From Psychrobacillus sp042945595 (lineage in GTDB: Bacteria; Bacillota; Bacilli; Bacillales_A; Planococcaceae): 64,000 nt of DNA. This document shows positions 16,987 to 25,572 of this stretch, one piece after another. The DNA is taken from positions 186,001 to 250,000 of the forward strand of contig NZ_CP168493.1 in the NCBI RefSeq assembly GCF_042945595.1. Reading direction: 5' to 3'. A program made the translations under genes and the position numbers. The notes under the pieces were generated by a model. It did no database searches. It worked only from the letters and a program-made list of their open reading frames with translations, and was not told where the DNA came from. Each line of letters begins with the position of its first letter. Positions within the stretch are counted from its first letter, which is position 1.

Positions 16987-17167
16987 CAAAACATTCTAAT
17001 TATATAAAAGGGTTAATTAGTGATATGGTAAGATTAATTTTAGAATTAACATTTAAATACTGAGGAATATTGGTGATTTAGTTATTCAACTATCGGGGGG
17101 AGATCAGTTGAGGAAGGAAGTTTTATTTTGTAACAAATAGCATTTTCAATACTTTGGGGGTTTAAAT

Positions 17168-17383
17168 ATGATGAATCAAGTATTGGCAAAAGTTATTTAT
17201 TTTGTATTCACAATATTTATTTTTTCAACATTATGGAAACTTACAGGTGTATTTTGGAATTCTTACGTACCTTGGAATGTTAAAACTGACCTATTAGTAA
17301 TTATTGTTGTAGCACCAATACTAATAATTTTTTCGTTTATTTTGTCGAGTTTATCTTTTACAGTCATAAGGAGTTCTAAATAA
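17168..17383 (+). CDS. Small two-helix membrane protein, unknown
   Basis: 71 residues with two hydrophobic segments (about 8-26 and 42-64). GGGGG lies 7-8 nt before the ATG. I recognise no family. A 10-codon reading frame (17107-17139, MRKEVLFCNK) behind GGGGGAG lies just upstream and might be a leader peptide. No terminator follows; the next 180 bp carry an 8-bp inverted TTCTAAAA/TTTTAGAA pair and no gene. Confidence 0.55.
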   Translation: MMNQVLAKVIYFVFTIFIFSTLWKLTGVFWNSYVPWNVKTDLLVIIVVAPILIIFSFILSSLSFTVIRSSK

Positions 17384-17607
17384 TCTTGGGATTCTAAAAG
17401 TCCTTATTGCAGTAAAAGGGGGTTTTAGAAGAACAGCCTTATCAAGGGACAGCCTTTATTGTTATTAAACTAACGGGGATAGCGTAATAAGGAATCGACG
17501 ATAAATAATATAATATTTACAAAAGAACCTTCTTGAACAAAGATATAAATGGGGTGGAGTATATGAGTGAGCGATTTGAAATAAGTTTTAAAAACTAGGA
17601 AGTAAGA

Positions 17608-17784
17608 ATGTGGTTCTATTTGGCGGTACCAACGTTTATTATAGGAAGCATCATTATATTTTATGGTGAACAAAAATATCAGTATGTTCGGTTGTTAGTG
17701 TTAGTAATAGCATGGACTATCTTTTATATATGGCGTTTTTTTTCCCGGAGGAGACAGAAGATAGAAATTAAAAATCCTTCTTAA
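17608..17784 (+). CDS. Small membrane protein with an in-frame amber upstream
   Basis: 58 residues: two hydrophobic stretches (about 3-18 and 29-46) and a basic tail (RRRQKIEIKNPS). AGGAAG precedes ATG 17608. In the same frame an ATG at 17563, with GGGGTGGAG before it, reads 11 codons and stops at TAG 17596-17598, four codons before this ATG. So this is either a 73-residue gene broken by an amber codon with re-initiation, or a leader-peptide arrangement. Family unknown. Confidence 0.5.
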   Translation: MWFYLAVPTFIIGSIIIFYGEQKYQYVRLLVLVIAWTIFYIWRFFSRRRQKIEIKNPS

Positions 17785-17893
17785 GCTAACGACGCATTAC
17801 TTTAAGGATGTTTTTCTTTCTTGATTAACTGCGGGGTTAGTGCAACAAATACATTGGATTAGTTAATCAGTTTGAAGTAAAAAGTAAAGGGTG

Positions 17894-18058
17894 GTGATTA
17901 TTATAGAAGCCTTTGGAGTTATTCTATTTTTATGGATTTTTTTATGGTCTATTACAAAAACGTTAGAAGGATTAACAGATAAGATTTTAGAGAAACAAGA
18001 TAAGCAGTATAAATTATTAGAGGAAATAAAATCGAACTTAAATGATAAATTAGAATAG
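17894..18058 (+). CDS. Small membrane-anchored coiled-coil protein
   Basis: 54 residues: one hydrophobic helix (about 5-20), then a charged amphipathic helix (KTLEGLTDKILEKQDKQYKLLEEIKSNLNDKLE), reminiscent of phage-type small accessory or toxin-like membrane proteins. Start GTG 17894 or 17891 is uncertain. The best Shine-Dalgarno match is the GGTGGTGAT that contains these GTGs, which would instead favour an ATT at 17900. Below usual annotation length; support is the well-structured frame only. Confidence 0.45.
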   Translation: MIIIEAFGVILFLWIFLWSITKTLEGLTDKILEKQDKQYKLLEEIKSNLNDKLE

Positions 18059-18346
18059 AAATTTTTTTATAAAAGGCATAATAATGCTATTCCCTCTTCA
18101 ATAAACGAGGTGCGTTAGTTGAAGATTCACTTTCCAATTTCGAAAGGTACGAATGCAAAACCTTGTTTTTCTTACCACCAGTCCAAGAGCACAGTACCAA
18201 CATGGATTAAGTGGATTCCTGCATGATGCTCATGCACTTAGACGGTAGTTTTACTGACAAATGGTAGTTTGTTATAGGTTAATGGTGATGTATTTGATGG
18301 GAAAAATATTAGGAGAGAAACTCCAAAGAGAAGGAAGTGCTAAAAA
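18059..18346. other. Gene-free stretch upstream of the AlkD-like gene
   Basis: 288 bp with no ORF I can support. The sequence has scattered relics resembling TTAACTAACG-type words found also at 17467 and 17826. AAGGAAG near the 3' end serves the next gene. Confidence 0.4.
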
Positions 18347-19054
18347 ATGAATTTAGAAATGGTTATGCAGGAGCTTGAAGCGCTTGGCAAGGAACGATCT
18401 AAAAAAATGTACATGTCCAATGGTGCACATGAGCCGCTTTTTGGTGTAGCAACAGGTGCTATGAAACCAATCGTAAAAAAAATAAAGATAAATCAGCCTT
18501 TAGCTGAAGAGCTGTATGCCACAGGGAACTACGATGCGATGTACTTTGCAGGCATTATTGCAGACCCAAAAGCTATGACGGAATCGGATTATGATCGTTG
18601 GATGGATGCGGCGTATTTTTATATGATATCCGATTTTATAGTGGCCGTAACGTTATCTGAGTCAGATATTGCGCAAGAAGTTGCTGATAAATGGATTGCA
18701 AGCGACGAGGAGCTGAGAATGTCAGCGGGTTGGAGTTGCTACTGTTGGCTTTTAGGGAATCGAAAGGACGTTGAATTCTCAGAAAGTAAGATTTTCAATA
18801 TGCTTGATATGGTGAAAAATACGATTCATCATTCGCCAGAACGAGCGAAATCCTCTATGAATAATTTTGTATATACGGTGGGGATTTCATATTTGCCACT
18901 CCATGAAAAGGCAGTCGAGACTGCAAAGGCAATTGGAATAGTTGAAATCAAACGGGACGAGAAAAAAAGCAGTTTCCTAAATGCTTTCGAAACCATTCAA
19001 AAAGGAGTCGATCAAGGAAGAATTGGTTTTAAACGCAAGCATGTAAGATGTTGA
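18347..19054 (+). CDS. DNA alkylation repair protein (AlkD-like)
   Basis: 235 residues, all-helical. 'YMSNGAHEPLFGVATGAMKPI' near the start, the WMDAAYFYMISDF and ADKWIASDEELRMSAGWSCYCWLL blocks, and FNNFVYTVG-like NNFVYTVGISY correspond to the HEAT-like AlkD/AlkC glycosylase family. The family excises 3- and 7-alkyl purines. The variant lacking a clear DNA-cavity Trp/Asp set may be of the YhaZ-type sister family. Monocistronic, followed by a terminator at 19168. Confidence 0.82.
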   Translation: MNLEMVMQELEALGKERSKKMYMSNGAHEPLFGVATGAMKPIVKKIKINQPLAEELYATGNYDAMYFAGIIADPKAMTESDYDRWMDAAYFYMISDFIVAVTLSESDIAQEVADKWIASDEELRMSAGWSCYCWLLGNRKDVEFSESKIFNMLDMVKNTIHHSPERAKSSMNNFVYTVGISYLPLHEKAVETAKAIGIVEIKRDEKKSSFLNAFETIQKGVDQGRIGFKRKHVRC

Positions 19055-19167
19055 AATAAGCTTCGCATCGCGAAATGATCTTCCATTATTTAAGGCTGTT
19101 TAGTTGGATAAGATATAAACTGAATAGTTTAAAGTTATAGCACATTTCTCTGTGAAAGAGCCATGAT

Positions 19168-19206
19168 AAAAGGGCTTTCCCACAAATTGGGGAAAGCCTT
19201 TTTTAT
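19168..19206. terminator. Terminator between convergent genes
   Basis: AAAAGGGCTTTCCC, 7-nt loop, GGGGAAAGCCTTTTTT. It serves the AlkD-like gene and, on the other strand, the excisionase-like gene. Confidence 0.85.
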
Positions 19207-19211
19207 ATGCA

Positions 19212-19442
19212 TTAGTCCTCATCCTTCACGTCAATATCATCTGGAATCGGCGTGTTTCGCCACTCGTCAATTTGGCGTTTTATTTCTTCTACTTGCTGTA
19301 AATGTGTTTCAAATTGAGCGCTATTTACGTAATAATCTTCTCCGTCGAAAATAGCACGAATCTTTTTTTCCGCAATATATCGTTTTACTTGTTCAATAGG
19401 CATTGATAAATAATTTGCAGTTTCTTCTACTGTCATATACAA
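19212..19442 (-). CDS. Excisionase-family helix-turn-helix protein
   Basis: 76 residues. TVEETANYLSMPIEQVKRYIAEKKIRAIFDGEDYYV is a MerR-like winged HTH of the excisionase (HTH_17) family. It is followed by a charged tail. Start TTG 19442 has AGGAGG 8 nt upstream; ATG 19436 is an alternative with poorer spacing. There is no integrase or phage gene nearby, so this is more likely a stand-alone small regulator than part of a mobile element. Confidence 0.75.
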   Translation of the reverse strand: MYMTVEETANYLSMPIEQVKRYIAEKKIRAIFDGEDYYVNSAQFETHLQQVEEIKRQIDEWRNTPIPDDIDVKDED

Positions 19443-19543
19443 GGTAAATGCCTCCTATCATTATTAGTATATGATACGATTGTATGTATCTCAATATGTG
19501 CTATATGGAAAGTTAATAAAAGAAGAACTGGGGGAGTGAAAAA

Positions 19544-20416
19544 ATGTCTTTTCTGCCATACATATTTGTATTACTTGGTGCCATTTTATGGGGTACGACG
19601 GGAACTGCGCAAACATTTTTACCGGATAGTGCCCACCCTTTTATTATTAGTGCTGGACGTTCTACAGTAGGTGGTTTTTCTCTATTAGTAATTATGATTC
19701 TATTAAAAAAAATTAATTTCAAAACATGGCCATGGAAAGAAACGTTATATGCAGCTATTTGTATTTCGCTCTTTCAATTATTGTTTTTTTCATCGGTTTT
19801 ATTAACAGGAGTTGCTATTGCAAGTGTTGTAGCAATTGGGAGTGCTCCAGTATTTTCAGGAATCATTGAATGGGTATTTCTAAAGTTACGACCTTCTAAA
19901 GTTTGGGGAATATCCACTTCATTTGCAATTGTAGGTTGTTTGTTTTTGTTTTTAAATAAAGGAGAAATTACGATCAATCCTATTGGCATCCTTTACTCAC
20001 TTATCGCAGGGCTAATATTCGCATTTTATACGCTTTCCAGTAAATCTTTGTTACAAAAAGTGGAGGCTATTCCTGCTGTGGCAATGACTTTTTCCACTAG
20101 TGCGCTATTACTGATGCCTTTCTTCTTTATATATGATGTTAGCTGGTTAAAGGATGCAGGAAACGTCGGGATAATCTTTTACTTAGGCCTTGCCACAACA
20201 AGTGTTGCGTATGTGTTGTATGCGAGAGGCCTACATAGAATTCCTTCCTCATCGGCGCTGACACTTTCCTTAGCGGAACCAACAACAGCTGCTATTCTAG
20301 GGGTATTCATCGTGGGAGAAGTACTTGGTGGAATGTCTTGGATCGGCATACTGTTATTGCTAGGGAGTATTGTGGTTTTAACGGTTGGTAGTAAGTCAAA
20401 TAGAAAAGTAGCTTAA
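19544..20416 (+). CDS. EamA/DMT family exporter
   Basis: 290 residues, ten helices in two EamA repeats: GAILWGTTGTAQTFLP at the start of the first half and YSLIAGLIFAFYTLSSKSL at the second. The last pair carries SLAEPTTAAILGVFIVGE, a common EamA motif. Such proteins export amino acids or metabolites; the substrate is unknown. GGGGGAG lies 6 nt before the ATG. Confidence 0.85.
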   Translation: MSFLPYIFVLLGAILWGTTGTAQTFLPDSAHPFIISAGRSTVGGFSLLVIMILLKKINFKTWPWKETLYAAICISLFQLLFFSSVLLTGVAIASVVAIGSAPVFSGIIEWVFLKLRPSKVWGISTSFAIVGCLFLFLNKGEITINPIGILYSLIAGLIFAFYTLSSKSLLQKVEAIPAVAMTFSTSALLLMPFFFIYDVSWLKDAGNVGIIFYLGLATTSVAYVLYARGLHRIPSSSALTLSLAEPTTAAILGVFIVGEVLGGMSWIGILLLLGSIVVLTVGSKSNRKVA

Positions 20417-20434
20417 GAAGTAGGTAGCTTATTG

Positions 20435-20470
20435 AAAGCACTATCCCCAATTTAGAAGGATAGTGCTTTT
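20435..20470. terminator. Bidirectional terminator
   Basis: AAAGCACTATCC / GGATAGTGCTTTT stem between convergent EamA and BsuPI-domain genes. Confidence 0.85.
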
Positions 20471-20476
20471 ACAATT

Positions 20477-21175
20477 TTATTCCCCTAGACGTGCAGATTG
20501 GATAACTTTTTGTTCATTTTCCACTACATACTCTACGAAGATATGTTTTCCTTTCTCTAACCCTTCAAAGAAAGGGGAAGCCAGCTCGGATAGTCGCATT
20601 ACTTCTGTTGTACCCTCTAGATTTTCCACTTCGATGGAATGAAGATCTTGTTGACCGATATAAATGACTTCTTGTTTCTCCACAACTAGTTTTTTAGGTG
20701 CTTCAGTAGTAATAGCTCCAGTCCACTTATAGGTGGTCTCGATTTTAAGATCATTAAGTCCATCTGTAGTTGACCAAACGACCAACTTATAAGTTCCGGA
20801 TGGTACTCCTGCAAGTTCTGCTTGGAGATTTAGCGGAATGATCCACTCTTCCCCTGGTTGTAGTTTGTTCTCCACTGTTCCTTGCATAAACATTTTGTTC
20901 GCGGAGTAGGTGTACATTGTTTCCTTCGCTTCATTCAAAAGTTGAAACTCAATTTGTTGTCCGCTCGATGAGGTCAGAACAACTTCCTTTTTTGATTCAT
21001 TTTTAATAATAAAAGAACCTTCACCATCTGCGTCTAGGACAAGCCTTGTAGATATATTATTATCTTTGCCTTCGCTACCCGTTGTAGAGCTAACATTACT
21101 AGTTCCGCAGCTCGCTAAAACGAGTAAGGAAGTACACAGTAGTAAAATCCAGGCAACTCTTTTTGCTTTTCTCAT
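20477..21175 (-). CDS. BsuPI-domain lipoprotein
   Basis: 232 residues with a lipoprotein signal (lipobox LASC, Cys 23). The middle (about 48-150) matches the BsuPI intracellular proteinase inhibitor fold: VVLTSSSGQQIEFQLLNE, MYTYSANKMFMQGTVENKLQPGEEW and PSGTYKLVVWSTT. Here it is secreted and anchored to the membrane surface, unlike the cytosolic B. subtilis inhibitor. The C-terminal 80 residues form a second small domain of unknown type. A role in restraining surface proteases is possible but untested. Confidence 0.75.
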   Translation of the reverse strand: MRKAKRVAWILLLCTSLLVLASCGTSNVSSTTGSEGKDNNISTRLVLDADGEGSFIIKNESKKEVVLTSSSGQQIEFQLLNEAKETMYTYSANKMFMQGTVENKLQPGEEWIIPLNLQAELAGVPSGTYKLVVWSTTDGLNDLKIETTYKWTGAITTEAPKKLVVEKQEVIYIGQQDLHSIEVENLEGTTEVMRLSELASPFFEGLEKGKHIFVEYVVENEQKVIQSARLGE

Positions 21176-21308
21176 TTATTGCACCTCCTGTTTATACATT
21201 AGACCATTATTTGGATAAAAAGTTACACTAGATGTAGCTTTTTTTTAAATGGTTGCTCTTCTAAGGAAGTTGGTCTCGATTAGCAATTTATTTTCTATAG
21301 ATAAAGAG

Positions 21309-21325
21309 TTTCTTAAGAATTTCTT
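21309..21325 (+). promoter_or_regulatory. Direct repeat, OmpR-type operator candidate
   Basis: TTTCTT occurs at 21309 and 21320, an 11-bp period, about one helical turn. It lies upstream of a TACAAT (21362) -10-like element and the response-regulator gene. OmpR/PhoB-class regulators bind such head-to-tail repeats, so autoregulation is plausible. A CCGCA/TGCGG hairpin sits just before the ribosome binding site. Confidence 0.45.
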
Positions 21326-21449
21326 CATATTTATCCTGCTGGAATGTTAAGAAATGAAGGGTACAATAAGAAACATAAGAGAGATTAGGGAAGGCATCCT
21401 GTGGCAACGGATGAATGACCCGCATTGTGCGGATCGAGGAGGTAAGAAA

Positions 21450-22142
21450 ATGGCACAGTTTACAGTGTTAGTAACGGACGATGACCAAGATATTCGCGAT
21501 GGTATTGAAATTTACTTAAAAAATGAAGGATATAACGTTCTAAAAGCTGCAGATGGATTAGAAGCACTGCAATTAATAGAAGAAAATGAAGTTCACGTCA
21601 TTATTTTAGATATTATGATGCCGAAAATGGACGGAATTGCAGCGACATTCAAAATTAGAGAGCAAAAAAACATTCCTATTATTATGCTGAGTGCGAAAGC
21701 GGAGGATTCAGATAAAATCCATGGATTATCAGTTGGAGCAGATGATTATGTGACGAAGCCTTTCCATCCGATGGAGCTGGTGGCACGTGTGAAGTCGCAG
21801 TTACGGAGATACACGAAGCTAGGCACCTACCAAGGCCAGCAAAAGGTTATAGAAGTGGATGGACTGACGTTAAATCAAGAAGCAAAGGAACTTACCGTCG
21901 AAGGAGAAATTGTCAAACTGACACCTATCGAATTTAAAATTACAGAGTTACTAATGGTCAATGCAGGACGTGTCTTTTCAATTAATGAAATATACGAGCG
22001 CGTTTGGAATGAACCCGCATACAACGCAGAAAATATTGTGGCGGTTCATATACGGAAAATACGAGAAAAAATTGAAGCGGATCCGAAAAATCCAAGATAT
22101 CTAAAGGTGGTGTGGGGCGTTGGCTATAAAATCGACAAGTAA
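21450..22142 (+). CDS. OmpR-family response regulator
   Basis: 230 residues. The receiver domain has the acidic pair DDD (about residues 10-12), the phospho-acceptor Asp in VIILDIMMPKMDG (about 54), and the conserved Thr/Ser and KPF segments. The winged-helix DNA-binding domain ends in HIRKIREKIEADPKNPRYLKVVWGVGYKI. ATG 21450 has GAGGAGG 7 nt upstream; the longer frame to 21354 has no site. It forms a unit with the small membrane ORF and the kinase that follow. Confidence 0.92.
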   Translation: MAQFTVLVTDDDQDIRDGIEIYLKNEGYNVLKAADGLEALQLIEENEVHVIILDIMMPKMDGIAATFKIREQKNIPIIMLSAKAEDSDKIHGLSVGADDYVTKPFHPMELVARVKSQLRRYTKLGTYQGQQKVIEVDGLTLNQEAKELTVEGEIVKLTPIEFKITELLMVNAGRVFSINEIYERVWNEPAYNAENIVAVHIRKIREKIEADPKNPRYLKVVWGVGYKIDK

Positions 22143-22287
22143 GTGGAGTGTCTATTTATCTTTACTAGCAATTGTTTGCGGGTTGATTTGTTTATTTTAT
22201 TGCGTAGCCAATTTAATCCCATTTGTCGAAATTAGCCAAAGCTTTCTACAAATCATCCAAAACATGAAAGGGGGAGTTGCAGGATGA
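22120..22287 (+). CDS. Small membrane ORF between regulator and kinase
   Basis: 55 residues read from TTG 22120, which overlaps the regulator's 3' end by 23 nt. AAAGGTGG lies about 9 nt upstream. One strong hydrophobic helix (about 10-32) is followed by an amphipathic tail. Its TGA overlaps the kinase ATG (ATGA), the classic coupling arrangement. It could be a kinase-interacting small membrane protein, or the residue of an older kinase N terminus, since it resembles the first helix of related sensors. Confidence 0.5.
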   Translation: MAIKSTSKWSVYLSLLAIVCGLICLFYCVANLIPFVEISQSFLQIIQNMKGGVAG

Positions 22288-24464
22288 AGCATACAATAGG
22301 TAAAAATGTTTTACTTAGTGTACTAGCAGTCATAACACTTTTTGCGCTTTTTACACTGACAGATAAGGGACGTAATTTTAGAGGAACGAGTTATTTTGAT
22401 AGTGACGACTTTCAAAGGGAATTTTCTCAATTTGAAACGTCTATTGTTCCGCTAGTTTTAGCAGTTCCAGATAAAGAAGAAGTGAAGAAAAAAATAACGG
22501 TGACAGCGGATGAAATAGAGGAATATCGTTTCAGATACGGAGATTTAGAAAGTCAGTTGGAATCCATCAAGCAACAGTATGAAGAAACAACCACCACAGA
22601 AACAAAAGTAGAAGAAGGTGCAACAGGAGGAACAACAACGGTAGCGCCTAAAATGGCAACAGACAAAGCATCGAATGCAGAACGCGATAAAAAGTTAGAT
22701 GACATCACTAAAAATTTTACGGACGATAGTTATGTAGAAAAAAAGATTCGATTAGAAAAAGAAGCACAAGTCGATGCTTATTTTAAATCAATCGAAAGAG
22801 CTAAAAATGATTTCTTGAATGACAATGAAGACATTAACTATGACTTAAAAAATATAGAAACAGGCGAACGTTTTACAAGTGGGGACATTAAGTCGAACAA
22901 TGCATTTGCTAAGAAATACTCCAGTAACTATGGTTATTTAAAAGAAAGAACTGCTTATGAAAATGCGGAAGGCTACGGGAATGTTCAAGAGCTATTAGGA
23001 AATCCGATTGCACGATTTGAAGGTACGGTTGCTATTCCGGACGATAGTATATTAAATGGGCACAGAGCACATCAATACAAATACTTTTTAACGAATCAAC
23101 GAACTTTTTATGGAGTACTAGTTGCGGGTTTATTTGCTGCCATCGCTTTTGTTTTGCTATGGAGAAAAAGTATGGAGAAATTCCAACATGAGGAATGGGA
23201 ACAAAAGTATCGTAGCTTACCGATAGATGTACGAATAGCATTGTTTTTTATAAGTATTTTTGTAGCTATTACGGCTACAAAAGGGCTAATAGACAATATT
23301 TTTTATTATAAAGGCTGGGATCTACCTATATTCACTAGTCTTTTCGCAATACTTTTTACAGGTTTCACATTGTATCAATGGAGCTGGCTGCGAACAGGAC
23401 TTGGCAAGATAGATTGGAAACAAAGTTTAATATATAACGGGAGCAGATCATTGAAAGGTTTTTTCTTAAAGCGTTCCATCGGTGTTCAAACACTTATTAT
23501 GTTGATTGTTATATTCTTTTGGGGATTTGGAACGATGATGGTATTCGCCGTACCAGAAGTTATTATTGTTTGGATTCCGGCTACTCTATTCATCGGTATT
23601 CCAGTTCTACTATTTTTATTATCTAGAATGGCTCACTTGAACCGAATCATCGTGAAAACGGAGGAAATGGCAAAAGGTGTTATTGGAAATGAAATAGACG
23701 TAAAAGGGAAGTCGCCAATTGCAGAGCATGCAGCAAGTTTGAACGAGCTTCGTGGTCGAATAAAATCTTCTCATTCCGAACAAGCAAAAAGTGAACGATT
23801 GAAAACCGAACTAATCACCAATGTAAGTCACGATTTACGGACACCATTAACATCCATCATTACGTATACCGATTTGTTGAAAAATCCAAGCATAACGGAT
23901 GAAGAGCGAGCATCCTATATTGCGATATTGGATAAAAAATCAATGCGATTGAAAACATTAATTGAAGATTTGTTTGAAGTGTCTAAAATGGCATCGGGCA
24001 ATATGGAACTAGATAAGCGAAAAGTAGATCTTACGCAATTATTGCAACAAGCCGTTGCAGAGCATCAAGAAGATATTGATAAATCAGGACTTGAATACCG
24101 TGTAACGATCGGTACAAAACCTATTATGTCTTATGTGGATGGCCAAAAATGGTGGCGAGTACTCGATAACTTAATCATTAACACATTGAAATATGCACTC
24201 CCAAATACTCGAGTGTATATCAATTTAGACCAAGTCAATAGAGAAGCCGTTTTCGTTATTAAAAATATAGCGAAGTATGAACTTGGTAATGACGTTAATG
24301 AATTAACCGAGCGATTCAAGCGAGCAGACACTTCCCGACACACAGATGGATCAGGTCTAGGTCTTGCAATTGCACAATCCATTGTGGATTTACATGGAGG
24401 CAGTCTGCAAATGGAAGTAGACGGGGATTTATTTAAAGTAACTGTAAAAATAGCGACAGTATAA
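22284..24464 (+). CDS. Membrane sensor histidine kinase
   Basis: 726 residues. One N-terminal helix (about 8-25) precedes a large extracytoplasmic region (about 30-270, rich in Glu/Lys coiled-coil). Four further helices follow at about 275-295, 315-335, 345-365 and 400-450. A HAMP-like linker leads to HisKA with H516 in VSHDLRTPLTS, then HATPase_c (N box near 630, RFKRADTSRHTDGSGLGLAI). Partner is the upstream OmpR regulator. AAGGGGGAG lies 8 nt before the ATG. The signal is unknown; size and multi-helix core resemble kinases found in Bacillales next to VanR-type regulators. Confidence 0.9.
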   Translation: MKHTIGKNVLLSVLAVITLFALFTLTDKGRNFRGTSYFDSDDFQREFSQFETSIVPLVLAVPDKEEVKKKITVTADEIEEYRFRYGDLESQLESIKQQYEETTTTETKVEEGATGGTTTVAPKMATDKASNAERDKKLDDITKNFTDDSYVEKKIRLEKEAQVDAYFKSIERAKNDFLNDNEDINYDLKNIETGERFTSGDIKSNNAFAKKYSSNYGYLKERTAYENAEGYGNVQELLGNPIARFEGTVAIPDDSILNGHRAHQYKYFLTNQRTFYGVLVAGLFAAIAFVLLWRKSMEKFQHEEWEQKYRSLPIDVRIALFFISIFVAITATKGLIDNIFYYKGWDLPIFTSLFAILFTGFTLYQWSWLRTGLGKIDWKQSLIYNGSRSLKGFFLKRSIGVQTLIMLIVIFFWGFGTMMVFAVPEVIIVWIPATLFIGIPVLLFLLSRMAHLNRIIVKTEEMAKGVIGNEIDVKGKSPIAEHAASLNELRGRIKSSHSEQAKSERLKTELITNVSHDLRTPLTSIITYTDLLKNPSITDEERASYIAILDKKSMRLKTLIEDLFEVSKMASGNMELDKRKVDLTQLLQQAVAEHQEDIDKSGLEYRVTIGTKPIMSYVDGQKWWRVLDNLIINTLKYALPNTRVYINLDQVNREAVFVIKNIAKYELGNDVNELTERFKRADTSRHTDGSGLGLAIAQSIVDLHGGSLQMEVDGDLFKVTVKIATV

Positions 24465-24465
24465 C

Positions 24466-24504
24466 AAAAGCGGGAAACCTGAGCCGGGGTTTCCCGCTTT
24501 TTTT
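24466..24504 (+). terminator. Terminator after histidine kinase
   Basis: AAAAGCGGGAAACC, loop, GGTTTCCCGCTTTTTTT: a perfect 14-bp stem. Confidence 0.9.
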
Positions 24505-24519
24505 GAGTGAAAATGATTT

Positions 24520-24612
24520 TAGTTGGAATTCTGAGAGGGTTAGTTGGAAAAATGAATGCTTTAGTTGGAATTCTGGAGGATTTAGTTGGAAAATAGCGTA
24601 GTTAGTTGGAAA
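24520..24612 (+). repeat. 21-bp periodic array, word TAGTTGGAA (5 copies)
   Basis: TAGTTGGAA begins at 24520, 24541, 24562, 24583 and 24603 (spacing 21, 21, 21, 20). The two bases after the word are TT or AA; the rest of each unit varies. It lies between the kinase terminator and the 3' end of the NERD gene. Confidence 0.92.
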
Positions 24613-24628
24613 GGGAAATTTAAGTAAG

Positions 24629-24666
24629 AAAAAACGGTCGCTTTTAGTTAGCGACCGTTGTTTTTT
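24629..24666 (-). terminator. Terminator of the NERD locus
   Basis: AAAAACGGTCGC and its complement GCGACCGTTGTTTTTT form a hairpin whose loop contains the stop codon of the minus-strand frame. T-runs are present on both strands. Confidence 0.75.
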
Positions 24667-25510
24667 GTTTCGAGAGTTCTTTGTAAAACATAGTGTCTGG
24701 ATTTGTGGTCATTCACTGGATGGAGACCGACCTTATTTAACAAGTAGTTTGCAGCATACTTGTCTTTCAGCTCTAGAAAGTAAACACATTCGCGATTGGA
24801 AATAGTATTTTTGACCAGGTAAAACCAATCTTCCATTGCTTGTTTTTGCATCAAGGTTTTTGGGGTTTTACATTTTGGGCATTTGCTTTGGCTTTTCAAT
24901 TTAATGAGGCAATTTGGACAAAATAAACCAGTTCTTATTAGCGAGAGATTGATTGAATAGTTTTGTGCGATAGGTTTTGGGATAAATTCATTTGTGTGGG
25001 AAGGACAACTTGAGTTTGTGAATACGCGAACACTATTAAGCTCTTAAGGGGAATGCTTATTTTGAAGTTTTGTAAGAGAAATTGCAATTTTTTGACGTGT
25101 CGTTTTAGTTGTTGTTCGGGACATTTAAAGGAGGTTGTTTCGCCATCGACTTCACGGATCAGTTGCTTAGGGTTTCTTTGAAAATATATTTTGCCTCGGA
25201 TATTTTTGATTTCTAAAATGGCAATATACTTTTTTGTAAGGATGAGGGTATCGATTTGCAAATAATTATTTTGGTTAATTTGGATATGAAGTTCTTTTAA
25301 TATGGCGTAGTGTTTGGGGAAGGTCACTTGTTTTAAGAAATTGTCAACATAGCATTCTCCTCTAAATCCTGCTTCTGCTGCTTTAATCTTTTTTTCTATT
25401 TCGAGATAGATATTTTGGTCTCGAGGTAAACGGTTAAGCAAACGTTTATATACTTGTACAGTTTTAGGTATTATTCGTTGATTATCGATGAGATTTCCTC
25501 CTTTGCGACA
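24648..25510 (-). pseudogene. NERD-domain gene, frameshifted and lacking a normal start
   Basis: The frame at 25489-24938 encodes a NERD nuclease-related domain: RIIPKTVQVYKRLLNRLP, AEAGFRGECYVDNFL and QIDTLILTKKYIAILEIKN with the ID...EIKN nuclease-type motif. It stops at 24938. A second frame, open from about 25040 to 24648, continues with FCPNC ... CPKC, a zinc ribbon usual at the C terminus of such proteins. A frameshift near 25000-25040 therefore splits one gene. The ideal AAAGGAGG (25497-25504) is followed 7 nt later by ATC, not ATG; an in-frame ATG at 25540 has no site. It is flanked by two TAGTTGGAA arrays. Confidence 0.75.
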
Positions 25511-25572
25511 TTTATTATCATAATGTATTGAAAATACCATTTTATTAGGAGAGAATCAAGATTCGGATTGAG

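Noticed and set aside
19212..19442. Excisionase-like gene as sign of a prophage or integrative element
   Set aside because: No integrase, attachment-site duplication or phage gene is nearby; stand-alone HTH_17 proteins are common in Bacillales.
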